Origin: RGIG9115 sp045649825
GTDB lineage: Bacteria > Bacillota > Clostridia > UBA1381
DNA length: 43,985 nucleotides
Direction: 5' to 3'
Assembly (NCBI GenBank): GCA_045649825.1
Contig: JAZRQO010000005.1
Location: 1 to 43,985, forward strand
Of this stretch, positions 25,336 through 32,728 are shown piece by piece (the stretch's first letter is position 1; every line of letters starts with the position of its first letter). The notes beneath the pieces were generated by a model that worked only from the letters and a program-made list of their open reading frames with translations, was not told the origin of the DNA and did not search any database. Both the position numbers and the translations under genes were made by a program.

Positions 25336-26004
25336 TCAGTCCTCCCCTTCTGTTATTTCGGTAAGAATGTTTTTATATATATCAAGCCTTTGTCCGTCAA
25401 TATCAGAATTTGATTTTTCATAGCCTGATATTATTTTTGTAAACTCGCGTATTTTCTTTGCCTTAAGCTGCGGATAATAAGTATGTCCTTCAAGAAATAT
25501 CGGAATATGCAAATCACGCTCCCCTTTATAAGTAAGAGGCTCTTTATTCATATCGCACACAATAACATTATACACCTTAAAGCCTTCAAGTGCAAGGTCT
25601 TCATAAGAAATATTATAGCCTTCCTTTAAAAGGAAGGTTCTCAGCTCATACTGACCGTTCATAGGCTGAAGTATAAGCCTTGATTTTTTAGCTACCTCGG
25701 CATTAGCTTCAAGAATTTCGCAAATAAGCTTTCCTCCCATACCTGCTATTATAATATCTTGTACTTCTCCGGGCATAAGAACGGATAAACCGCTGCCCGT
25801 CCGCACTTCAATTTCAAGTCCTTCTGATTTTATATGATTTTTTGCAATTTCCGAAGGACCTTTGTTCACGTCGGATGCAATAACCCTATTACATCTTCCG
25901 TTTTTCATAAGATGAATGGGAATATATGCATGATCTGTTCCTATATCCGCCACAGTTTTACCTTCTACAAGGTCTGCAATAAGCTTTAATCTTGGTGTCA
26001 GCAC
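25336..26004 (-). CDS. trmK: tRNA (adenine(22)-N1)-methyltransferase TrmK
   Basis: TrmK methylates N1 of A22 in bacterial tRNAs using SAM. The 222-residue protein has LKLIADLVEGKTVADIGTDHAYIP (SAM motif I), the VIASDVNKGPSEIAKNHI motif, and the family-specific DIIIAGMGGKLICEIL and LILQPMNGQYELRTFL segments. The start codon is GTG with AGGAGA in front. In many Bacillota it is next to rpoD; here it sits between a DnaA-box cluster (upstream) and lysR (5 bases downstream). Confidence 0.9.
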   Translation of the reverse strand: MLTPRLKLIADLVEGKTVADIGTDHAYIPIHLMKNGRCNRVIASDVNKGPSEIAKNHIKSEGLEIEVRTGSGLSVLMPGEVQDIIIAGMGGKLICEILEANAEVAKKSRLILQPMNGQYELRTFLLKEGYNISYEDLALEGFKVYNVIVCDMNKEPLTYKGERDLHIPIFLEGHTYYPQLKAKKIREFTKIISGYEKSNSDIDGQRLDIYKNILTEITEGED

Positions 26005-26048
26005 TTATGTCTCCTTTTAATTTACATAATTCTCTATATTGTTCTGAT

Positions 26049-26324
26049 TTATCCACACTTTTTGGTTCTCAGCATTAAAATTCCCTTTTCACAAGTGGCT
26101 TAAAACCTTACTTTTTCACGCTATCAACGAGTTATCCACGAAAATCGGTTGATTATTTGGTTGAAATATTACTTTGTTAACGTATATTTTATGTAAACCT
26201 TGAGTTATCCACACTTTTTCGTGGATAAAAAATATGGTAAACCCTAAAAAATGTGAATAACTTTGGGGATAATGTTGATAACTCACCTTAAATCCCATAA
26301 ATATCCGTAATTTTTCGTGGATAA
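26049..26324. other. DnaA-box cluster (candidate origin half or DnaA-titration site)
   Basis: Within the 461-base spacer between trmK and the serS 3' end there are eight matches of at least 8 of 9 to TTATCCACA. Perfect boxes are at 26049-26057 and 26205-26213 (plus). Single-mismatch boxes are at 26132-26140 (plus), 26220-26228, 26252-26260, 26264-26272, 26273-26281 and 26316-26324 (minus). The three left-hand boxes point right and the five right-hand ones point left, meeting in an inverted pair at 26205-26228. An AT-rich stretch follows (26355-26410), but no DnaA-trio repeats were recognised. The cluster is 13 kb from the dnaA-dnaN origin. Confidence 0.85.
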
Positions 26325-26427
26325 GTTTGTCCGAGTTATAAACACAGTGTGTAGAACTTAAATTTTGTTTACATAATTTTTACAAAAAATATTTGTTTTT
26401 TATGCTTAAAAACCGTATTAATTCAAT

Positions 26428-26456
26428 CACTGCCGGTTTAAAATAAACCGGCAGTG
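26428..26456 (-). terminator. Strong hairpin downstream of serS
   Basis: A 13-bp perfect stem CACTGCCGGTTTA (26428-26440) pairs with 26444-26456 around AAA, 9 bases after the serS stop. The minus-strand T run after it is weak, so termination efficiency is uncertain. It would insulate the DnaA-box cluster from parA-parB-serS transcription. Confidence 0.6.
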
Positions 26457-26465
26457 AAAAATTTG

Positions 26466-27734
26466 TTATTTAATAATGTCCGTTCCCATATATGGTCTTA
26501 ATGCTTCGGGTACGGTTACTGTTCCGTCTGCATTCTGATAGTTTTCGAGAATGGCCGCAACAGTTCTTCCCACAGCAAGGCCTGAGCCGTTAAGGGTATG
26601 AACAAACTGAGCCTTGTCTTTGGGGTTTTTCTTGAACTTAATATTTGCACGGCGTGCCTGGTAGTCCTCAAAGTTTGAGCAGGAAGAAATTTCAACGTAT
26701 CTTCCATAGGAAGGCATCCATACTTCTATATCGTATGTCATTGCAGATGAGAAGCCGAGGTCGCCTGTTGAAAGGCAAACTACTCTGTAGGGAATACCAA
26801 GTCCCTGAAGAAGCTTTTCTGCATCATTTGTAAGTGATTCAAGCTCCTGATAGCTTGTTTCGGGGTCTGCAAACTTAACAAGCTCAACCTTGTTGAACTG
26901 GTGTTGTCTTATAAGACCTCTTGTGTCACGGCCGGCTGAACCTGCCTCTGCTCTGAAACATGCAGAATATGCACAGTATTTAATAGGAAGCTTGTTACCG
27001 TCGAGAATTTCATCTCTGTGAAGGTTGGTAACAGGAACTTCCGCTGTGGGAATAAGGAAATAACCGTTATTTGTTACCTTGAATGCGTCCTCTTCAAATT
27101 TTGGGAGCTGTCCTGTTCCGGTCATTGATGCCCTGTTTACCATATAGGGCGGGAAAATTTCAGTGTAGCCGCTTTCCTCTGTATGAGTATTGAGGAAGTA
27201 CTGAATAACGCTTCTTTCAAGTCTTGCACCCAGTCCCTTATAAACTGTAAATCTTGCACCTGAAATTTTTGCTCCTCTTTCAAAATCGAGAATATCAAGG
27301 TCTGCACCTATATCCCAGTGAGCCTTTGCTTCAAAATCAAACTCTCTCGGTGTTCCGTTTTTGCGAAACTCCTTATTCTCTGTATCGTCAATACCTTCGG
27401 GTACATTGGGATTAGGCATATTGGGAATACGAAGCATAAAGTTTCTGAGCTCTTCGTCAATTTCTCTTACTTTCTCGTCCATTTCTTTAATTTCATTTGA
27501 AAGCTCTTTCATTTCGGCAAAAATTGCGTCTGTGTTTTCGCCTGCTTTTTTCATGGCAGGAATCTGCTTTGTGATTTCGTTCTGCTTTGCCTTCTTAGCC
27601 TCAACATCTGTGAGTATGTCACGTCTTTTTTTGTCAAGCTCAATTGCAGGTGTAATATCCAGGTCGTTATTACGCTTTCTGAGAGCCTCCACAATTTTTT
27701 CGGGTTCTGTTCTTAATACTTTAATGTCTAACAT
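26466..27734 (-). CDS. serS: Seryl-tRNA synthetase
   Basis: SerS charges tRNA-Ser with serine. The 422-residue class II enzyme has an N-terminal coiled-coil tRNA-binding arm (about 27-105), motif 2 (FRAEAGSAGRDTRGLIRQHQF) and motif 3 (GLAVGRTVAAILENYQ). Size is normal. It is the last gene of parA-parB-coiled-coil-serS on the minus strand. I looked for a T-box leader before it; the 25-base gap leaves no room, so it has no private tRNA-responsive control there. Confidence 0.98.
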   Translation of the reverse strand: MLDIKVLRTEPEKIVEALRKRNNDLDITPAIELDKKRRDILTDVEAKKAKQNEITKQIPAMKKAGENTDAIFAEMKELSNEIKEMDEKVREIDEELRNFMLRIPNMPNPNVPEGIDDTENKEFRKNGTPREFDFEAKAHWDIGADLDILDFERGAKISGARFTVYKGLGARLERSVIQYFLNTHTEESGYTEIFPPYMVNRASMTGTGQLPKFEEDAFKVTNNGYFLIPTAEVPVTNLHRDEILDGNKLPIKYCAYSACFRAEAGSAGRDTRGLIRQHQFNKVELVKFADPETSYQELESLTNDAEKLLQGLGIPYRVVCLSTGDLGFSSAMTYDIEVWMPSYGRYVEISSCSNFEDYQARRANIKFKKNPKDKAQFVHTLNGSGLAVGRTVAAILENYQNADGTVTVPEALRPYMGTDIIK

Positions 27735-27759
27735 TTTTAAAAGTTCCTTCCTATATATA

Positions 27760-28200
27760 TTATTTTACCTTTTGGGCTATTTTTTCATACAATGCTTTAG
27801 CATTTTCACCTAATGCATCGGGGTTTACTTCTTTTATTGTTTCCACTGCTTTTGCATATCTTCTTTGGTTATATGCCACATAGGCTTCCATTACCTTATC
27901 CTCATTAGTTTTTTGAATGGTAAGATTTTCCAATTCCGCAGTTTTATCGCTTAAATCCTTTGATAATGCTTCTTTTTCAGCCTCAAGCTCTGTTATTTTT
28001 CTTGTTAAACGTAGGTTTTCATCACTAAGAGCCGATGCACGTTCTGTTATTGTTTGTGCTCTTTGCTCTGTTTCTTTAAGCTTGTCTGCATGGTTCTGAC
28101 CGAAGAATGAGAGAATTATCATCAGAAGTGCCACAAGAAATATAAGAGCTGTATAGAGAAACAATGATTTTGCATTTCTGTTTTCGTTTTTAGTTTCCAT
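27760..28200 (-). CDS. Membrane-anchored coiled-coil protein in the parAB-serS operon
   Basis: A 146-residue protein that I do not recognise by family. A short cytoplasmic head (METKNENRNAKS) is followed by one membrane helix (about 14-33, LFLYTALIFLVALLMIILSFF), a charged coiled coil (about 38-100) and a short C-terminal helical pair with TPR-like wording (VMEAYVAYNQRRYAKAVETIKEVNPDALGENAKALYEKIAQ). The coiled coil would lie outside or in a spore-envelope space if the N-terminus is inside. The ATG follows the parB stop by 3 bases, using GGAG in the parB tail as ribosome site, so it is translated with parB. Location suggests, but does not prove, a link to chromosome segregation or anchoring. 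Confidence 0.8.
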   Translation of the reverse strand: METKNENRNAKSLFLYTALIFLVALLMIILSFFGQNHADKLKETEQRAQTITERASALSDENLRLTRKITELEAEKEALSKDLSDKTAELENLTIQKTNEDKVMEAYVAYNQRRYAKAVETIKEVNPDALGENAKALYEKIAQKVK

Positions 28201-28203
28201 ATG

Positions 28204-29076
28204 TCACACTCCAAGCATCTTTACTATGCGGTCCAAATCGCCGTCGCCATAATATTCAATTTCAATTTTGCTCTTTTTAGCTCCCTGCTTAAAGCTTACC
28301 TTTGTTCCGAATTTTGAAGAAAGCTTTTCACAGAGTGCTTCAAGCTCTATTTCGTACTGAGTATTTTTCTTCTTGGCTGACGGTTTTTCTTTTTCGCTTC
28401 GCTTTTGCATAAGCTTTGCAATGCTTTCCGCCTGACGAACATTGAGGTCTTCGCTTATAATACGCTCTGTTAGTTCATTTCTCATTTCTCCCTCGGGGAG
28501 AGTGAGTATTGCACGGGCATGACCTTCTGTAAGTTCACCGTATTTTAAGTAGTCGAGTATCTTTTCTTCAAGAGCAAGCAAGCGTATTGTGTTTGCAATT
28601 GCACTTCGGCTCTTGCCGATTTTACGGCTTACTTCTTCTTGTGTCATTTTAAATTCATCCATAAGAGCCTTATAACCGAGAGCTTCTTCAACAGGATTCA
28701 AATTCTCGCGCTGCAGATTTTCAATAAGTGCAATTTCTGCAGCTTCCTCCTCGGTATAATCTCTTATAACAACAGGTACTTCCTTAAGACCTGCCTGCTT
28801 TGCGGCACGCCAACGGCGTTCTCCTGCCACAATAATGTATCTGCCGGGCTTTGACTCCATAACCACAATTGGCTGAATAAGCCCGTGCTCTTTTATTGAC
28901 TCCGCAAGAATATCTATTTTTTCTTTATCGAAATCCTTACGGGGCTGTTTTTTATTTGGTTCAATCTGGGTAAGCTTTAACTGAAGTGTTGCTTCGCTTG
29001 GCTTCTGTGCCGCCTCTGTTTCCTGAATTTCATCGCGGAACAAAGACCCCATACCTTTACCTAAGCCCTTTTTCAT
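28204..29076 (-). CDS. parB: Chromosome-partitioning protein ParB (Spo0J)
   Basis: ParB is a CTP-dependent DNA clamp that loads at parS, spreads, and recruits SMC to the origin. The 290-residue protein starts KKGLGKGMGSLF (the ParA-interacting tail), has the IEPNKKQPRKDFD box, the CTP-binding GERRWRAA motif (85-92), a helix-turn-helix (MTQEEVSRKIGKSRSAIANTIRLL, about 143-166) and a C-terminal dimerisation domain. Three matching parS sites lie just upstream of parA. It is 15 bases behind parA, and the coiled-coil gene follows after 3 bases. Confidence 0.97.
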   Translation of the reverse strand: MKKGLGKGMGSLFRDEIQETEAAQKPSEATLQLKLTQIEPNKKQPRKDFDKEKIDILAESIKEHGLIQPIVVMESKPGRYIIVAGERRWRAAKQAGLKEVPVVIRDYTEEEAAEIALIENLQRENLNPVEEALGYKALMDEFKMTQEEVSRKIGKSRSAIANTIRLLALEEKILDYLKYGELTEGHARAILTLPEGEMRNELTERIISEDLNVRQAESIAKLMQKRSEKEKPSAKKKNTQYEIELEALCEKLSSKFGTKVSFKQGAKKSKIEIEYYGDGDLDRIVKMLGV

Positions 29077-29091
29077 TTAATACTCCTTTCA

Positions 29092-29853
29092 TCAGTTACG
29101 TGCAATAACCTCTCTTGCAAGGGCAAGATAGCTTTCTGCACCCTTAGAGGTAATGTCGTATTTAATTATCGGCTCTCCGTAGCTTGGAGCTTCGGAAAGA
29201 CGTACATTACGGGGTATAACCGTTTTATACACCTTTGAACTGAAATATTTTTTAAGCTCGTCCAACACCTGAATAGAAAGATTTGTGCGACTATCGAACA
29301 TCGTTGCTAAAATTCCTTCAATTTCAAGCTGCGGATTAAGCTTCTTGCGTACTGCCTTTATAGACGTGGTTAACTGGCTTAATCCTTCAAGAGCATAATA
29401 TTCACACTGTAAAGGAACAAGCACGGAATTTGATGCTGTTAAAATATTAATGGTAAGAAGTCCGAGAGCCGGCGGTGAATCAATAAGTATAAAATCAAAA
29501 TCATCCCTGATTTTATCTATAAAAGCTTTAATAAAGTATTCTCGCTTTTCTTCGTATGCAAGTTCAATTTCTGCACCTGCAAGGTCTGTTGTTGACGGCA
29601 GGAGATACAAGTTTTTATACTTTGTTTTGATAATTGCTTCATTTATTTTATCACTGTCCGACATACAATCGTAAACAGACAATGAATAACTGTCTCTTTC
29701 TATACCAAGCCCGCTTGTGGCATTACTCTGTGCGTCACTATCTATAAGCAGAACTTTTTTATCCTTAAATCCAAGGCACGCCGCAAGATTAATAGCCGTG
29801 GTGGTTTTACCTACTCCGCCCTTTTGATTTATAATCGCTATTACCTTTCCCAT
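29092..29853 (-). CDS. parA: Chromosome-partitioning ATPase ParA (Soj)
   Basis: ParA/Soj is a deviant-Walker ATPase that binds DNA as a dimer, moves ParB-parS complexes and, in B. subtilis, also regulates DnaA. The 253-residue protein starts MGKVIAIINQKGGVGKTT with the signature double-Lys P-loop and has DFILIDSPPALGLLT as Walker B. I reject the start 42 bases upstream: those codons are parS itself, while GGAGG stands 7 bases before the ATG at 29853. The promoter lies at 29900-29928 and abuts parS2. Confidence 0.97.
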   Translation of the reverse strand: MGKVIAIINQKGGVGKTTTAINLAACLGFKDKKVLLIDSDAQSNATSGLGIERDSYSLSVYDCMSDSDKINEAIIKTKYKNLYLLPSTTDLAGAEIELAYEEKREYFIKAFIDKIRDDFDFILIDSPPALGLLTINILTASNSVLVPLQCEYYALEGLSQLTTSIKAVRKKLNPQLEIEGILATMFDSRTNLSIQVLDELKKYFSSKVYKTVIPRNVRLSEAPSYGEPIIKYDITSKGAESYLALAREVIARN

Positions 29854-29868
29854 ATTCACCTCCGATAA

Positions 29869-29884
29869 TGTTTCACGTGAAACA
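29869..29884. promoter_or_regulatory. parS site 1
   Basis: A perfect match to TGTTTCACGTGAAACA, the Spo0J/ParB binding palindrome. It lies in the parA leader, 16 bases upstream of the start codon. Confidence 0.97.
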
Positions 29885-29899
29885 TTAATTAACAATTAT

Positions 29900-29928
29900 A
29901 TTCTACCACGTTTTTTTAGATTTGTAAA
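29900..29928 (-). promoter_or_regulatory. Sigma-A-type promoter of parA-parB
   Basis: On the minus strand TTTACA (29923-29928), a 17-base spacer and TAGAAT (29900-29905). The -35 touches parS2, and transcription starts just before parS1. ParB bound at either site would occlude it, so autorepression is likely. Confidence 0.75.
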
Positions 29929-29943
29929 GTTTCACGTGAAACA
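29928..29943. promoter_or_regulatory. parS site 2
   Basis: AGTTTCACGTGAAACA, 15 of 16 to consensus with the inner 14 bases perfect. It is adjacent to the parA promoter -35. Confidence 0.95.
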
Positions 29944-30007
29944 TTTTATGTTTTTTTTATAAAATTCTATATAAAAAAACTTTTTTTATATACTTTTTAT
30001 GTTTTTT

Positions 30008-30023
30008 TGTTTCACGTGAAACA
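30008..30023. promoter_or_regulatory. parS site 3
   Basis: A perfect TGTTTCACGTGAAACA, located just upstream of the presumed promoter of the germination operon on the other side of the strand switch. Confidence 0.97.
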
Positions 30024-30027
30024 ATTT

Positions 30028-30057
30028 GTATAAAATTGTATAAAAAACATCATACTA
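30028..30057 (+). promoter_or_regulatory. Candidate sigma-G-type promoter of the ger operon
   Basis: GTATA (30028-30032) and CATACTA (30051-30057), separated by 18 bases, fit the forespore sigma-G pattern (GyATr, 17-18, cATnnTA). A forespore promoter is what is expected for germinant receptors. The region is very AT-rich, so chance matches are possible. Confidence 0.5.
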
Positions 30058-30085
30058 AGCCAAAGACATAATTTGAGGTGATATT

Positions 30086-31678
30086 TTGATTAACCCCTTT
30101 AAATTTAAAGAACCACAGGAAAAGAAACCTTTTATTCTTGAACCATCAGAACAAAACAATAACAAGCCTGCACCCTTTACAATATCTGCAAACATAGAAG
30201 AAAATGAAAAGTATATAAAAGACAGATTTCAAATTCCGCTTAATAATGATATTATATTTCGTAAATTTGAAATCAAAGGGGGAAGAAAAGCATTTGCCAT
30301 CTTTATAGAAGGAATGGTAAATAGTGCATTTGTAAGCTCCAACATAATTGAAACTCTACAATATATGCCCCTTCTTGAAGATAATGAAATTAAACTTAAA
30401 AAAGAAGAATTTGCCGAAAGATTTATATCACACTGTCAGGCTACTATGATGACGGATATTGATAAAATAATTGATGAAGTAAACTTTGGGGGCTGCGGAA
30501 TATTTATAGACGGTGTTGATGCAGGCTTTTCTATGGATGTGCGTTCCTGGGGGCATAGGGGAATAGACAGGCCCGAAAATGAACAAACAGTTTATGGTCC
30601 ACAGGAAGCCTTTAACGAAATGCTCCGCAATAACAGTGCATTAATCAGAAAAATTCTTAAAACTGAAAAAGTTATATGCAAAGCTTTTACTGTTGGTACT
30701 GTTAGTAAAACCCGCGGCGTTATAATGTATATAGACGATATTGCAAACACAAATCTCATAAACGAGGTGGAAAGAAGAATTGAAGGTATAGAAACTGAAT
30801 ATATTTTTGCAGTGGAAGAAGTAGCAGATTTTATACGTGATAGCAGATTTTCCGTCACAAATCAAATTTTAACTACCGAAAGACCGGACAGGACAGCACG
30901 ATTTCTTGCTGAGGGAAGAGTTGCAATTCTCTTAAACGGAAGCCCCAACGCCATTATTTGCCCCACAAATGCTTTTGAGCTTACTCACGCTGCCTCGGAC
31001 GCATATATGAACACGGTTTTTGCGAATATGGCACGCACCCTTCGCCTTATAGGTATGCTTTTATCTGTTCTTTTACCGGGAGTATATCTTGCTTTAACAC
31101 TCTTTCATCAGGAAATGATACCAACCTATCTTTTATACTCCATAAGCTCTTCACGAGAAAATGTACCGTTTCCGAGTATAGTCGAGCTTATACTTATGGA
31201 TATATCCTTTGAACTGATACGGGAGGCAGGGCTCAGAATGCCCGGTGCTCTAGGCTCCACACTGGGAATTGTGGGAGGTCTTATACTCGGACAAGCAGCA
31301 GTAAGTGCAAAAATCGTGAGCCCCATTATGATAATAATTATAGCCCTTACAGGCATTGGTTCTTTTGCTACAAGTAATTATTCTCTTGGATGGGCTTACA
31401 GGATTTTAAGGCTTATATTTACTATTCTCGGTGCAAGCCTCGGCTTTTTCGGGATAAGTACAGGTATTTTTCTTTATTCTGTGTATATCGCATCTCTAAC
31501 AAGCTTCGGCACAAGCTTTCTTTCACCCCTGCCGGGAAGAGGTATGAATAAGGTGAGAAAATCAATTTTTATGCCGTTTTTATGGAATGATGAATACAGA
31601 CCTGATTATCTGAAAACAAAAAATATAAAAAAAGAAGCTAAAATCAGCAGACCTTGGCTTTTCGGAAGGGGGAAATAA
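30086..31678 (+). CDS. Spore germinant receptor subunit A (GerA/GerKA family)
   Basis: A 530-residue GerA-family protein: a hydrophilic N-terminal half (about 1-280, including FRKFEIKGGRKAFAIFIEGM and DRPENEQTVYGPQEAF, the most conserved family stretch) and a membrane C-terminal half (about 310-470) with PGVYLALTLFHQEMIPT. These subunits sit in the spore inner membrane and form nutrient-gated channels with B and C subunits. It starts with TTG, with GAGGTG 5 bases upstream. It heads the ger operon divergent from parA. The germinant cannot be read from sequence. Confidence 0.96.
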   Translation: MINPFKFKEPQEKKPFILEPSEQNNNKPAPFTISANIEENEKYIKDRFQIPLNNDIIFRKFEIKGGRKAFAIFIEGMVNSAFVSSNIIETLQYMPLLEDNEIKLKKEEFAERFISHCQATMMTDIDKIIDEVNFGGCGIFIDGVDAGFSMDVRSWGHRGIDRPENEQTVYGPQEAFNEMLRNNSALIRKILKTEKVICKAFTVGTVSKTRGVIMYIDDIANTNLINEVERRIEGIETEYIFAVEEVADFIRDSRFSVTNQILTTERPDRTARFLAEGRVAILLNGSPNAIICPTNAFELTHAASDAYMNTVFANMARTLRLIGMLLSVLLPGVYLALTLFHQEMIPTYLLYSISSSRENVPFPSIVELILMDISFELIREAGLRMPGALGSTLGIVGGLILGQAAVSAKIVSPIMIIIIALTGIGSFATSNYSLGWAYRILRLIFTILGASLGFFGISTGIFLYSVYIASLTSFGTSFLSPLPGRGMNKVRKSIFMPFLWNDEYRPDYLKTKNIKKEAKISRPWLFGRGK

Positions 31679-31681
31679 AGG

Positions 31682-32728
31682 TTGGAAAAGCTTTGCCAAA
31701 GAGATTTAACAAGCATTTTAATAAATATTATGTATGTTAAACTCCTTCTTGCCATACCCCGTAATATTCTTGTTATTGCAGGGAATGCTTCGTGGATATT
31801 ATCTTTTATTGCAACGCTTGTTATATTGGTTTTATTTCATATTATAACGAGCAGAGGAAGCTTTCAAACACCTTTGACGGAGATAAAAAACCGTACCGTT
31901 CAAATAATAACCGGAATTATGTCAACCGCTTTTTTACTTTTATCAGTATCTTCTGTTGCAAAAATCTATCCTGAAACAGTTAAAATAATACTTCTTCAGG
32001 ATACTCCAATTGAGCTTATATTCCTTATAACAGGTGTTGTTACGGTTTTAGGTGCATATATCGGCATCAAACCAATCGGAAGAATTGTATCTCTTTTCCA
32101 GCCTGTTGCTCTCACTGTTATGGTTTTTTGCTTTATCCTGCTTCTCCCTCATATGCATATAAGCAATATAACTCCTGTTTTTAACAAAGGGATAGTTTCA
32201 CCAAGAGCATTAACATCGGTTTCTGCCTTTGCCGATATTTTTCTCCTTTTCATTCTCCCGAATGACAAGGTAAATATAAGAAAAACAGGCTTTAGAGCGA
32301 TAATTACCATGGGTATTATAATGACATTAACACTTCTTGTTTATTGCCTTATATATCCCCACAGTATATCGGCTAACTTTGTTCTTCCTTTTTATCAGAT
32401 GGTCCGCCTTATTCAGGTAGGGGATTTCTTCGGAAGATTTGAAGCATTTTTTGAATTTATATGGTCTATTTCAATTATGGCTTATTTTTCTGTTTATCTT
32501 TATGCACTGAGCATTTTGTGGCAAAAAATATTTAAGCTGCCGTATCACAAACCACTGCTTGCACCATTTATGATAATAATATCACTTCTTGTTTATAATT
32601 CTCCTGCCTACACAGAGCTTAACCGCAACTACGTGTGGTATTCAATATGCCTTATAGGTGGTAGCTTTATTATACCTTTATGTGCAGGTATTTTCAAAAA
32701 ATACGAAGAGAGGAAAAGTAAAAAATGA
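31682..32728 (+). CDS. Spore germinant receptor subunit B (GerB/GerKB family)
   Basis: A 348-residue integral membrane protein of the GerAB family (amino acid-polyamine-cation transporter fold, about ten helices), the subunit that binds the nutrient germinant. Typical segments are an early charged helix start (CQRDLTSILINIMYVKLLLAIPR), GVVTVLGAYIGIKPIGRIVSLFQP and the late LPFYQMVRLIQVGDFFGRFEAFFEFIWS. It starts with TTG 3 bases after the A-subunit stop and overlaps the C-subunit gene by 4 bases. The N-terminus is slightly short for the family (about 365). Confidence 0.94.
   Translation: MEKLCQRDLTSILINIMYVKLLLAIPRNILVIAGNASWILSFIATLVILVLFHIITSRGSFQTPLTEIKNRTVQIITGIMSTAFLLLSVSSVAKIYPETVKIILLQDTPIELIFLITGVVTVLGAYIGIKPIGRIVSLFQPVALTVMVFCFILLLPHMHISNITPVFNKGIVSPRALTSVSAFADIFLLFILPNDKVNIRKTGFRAIITMGIIMTLTLLVYCLIYPHSISANFVLPFYQMVRLIQVGDFFGRFEAFFEFIWSISIMAYFSVYLYALSILWQKIFKLPYHKPLLAPFMIIISLLVYNSPAYTELNRNYVWYSICLIGGSFIIPLCAGIFKKYEERKSKK

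Noticed and set aside
26355..26410. AT-rich stretch beside the remote DnaA boxes as an unwinding element
   Set aside because: It is AT-rich, but I found no DnaA-trio repeats next to a box, unlike the dnaA-dnaN spacer; kept only as a possibility.
27735..27759. Possible T-box leader before serS
   Set aside because: Only 25 bases separate serS from the upstream gene, and no specifier stem or antiterminator sequence is present.
29854..29895. N-terminal 14-residue extension of ParA
   Set aside because: The extra codons are the parS palindrome read as protein (VSRET). The ATG at 29853 has a proper GGAGG; the upstream ATG does not.
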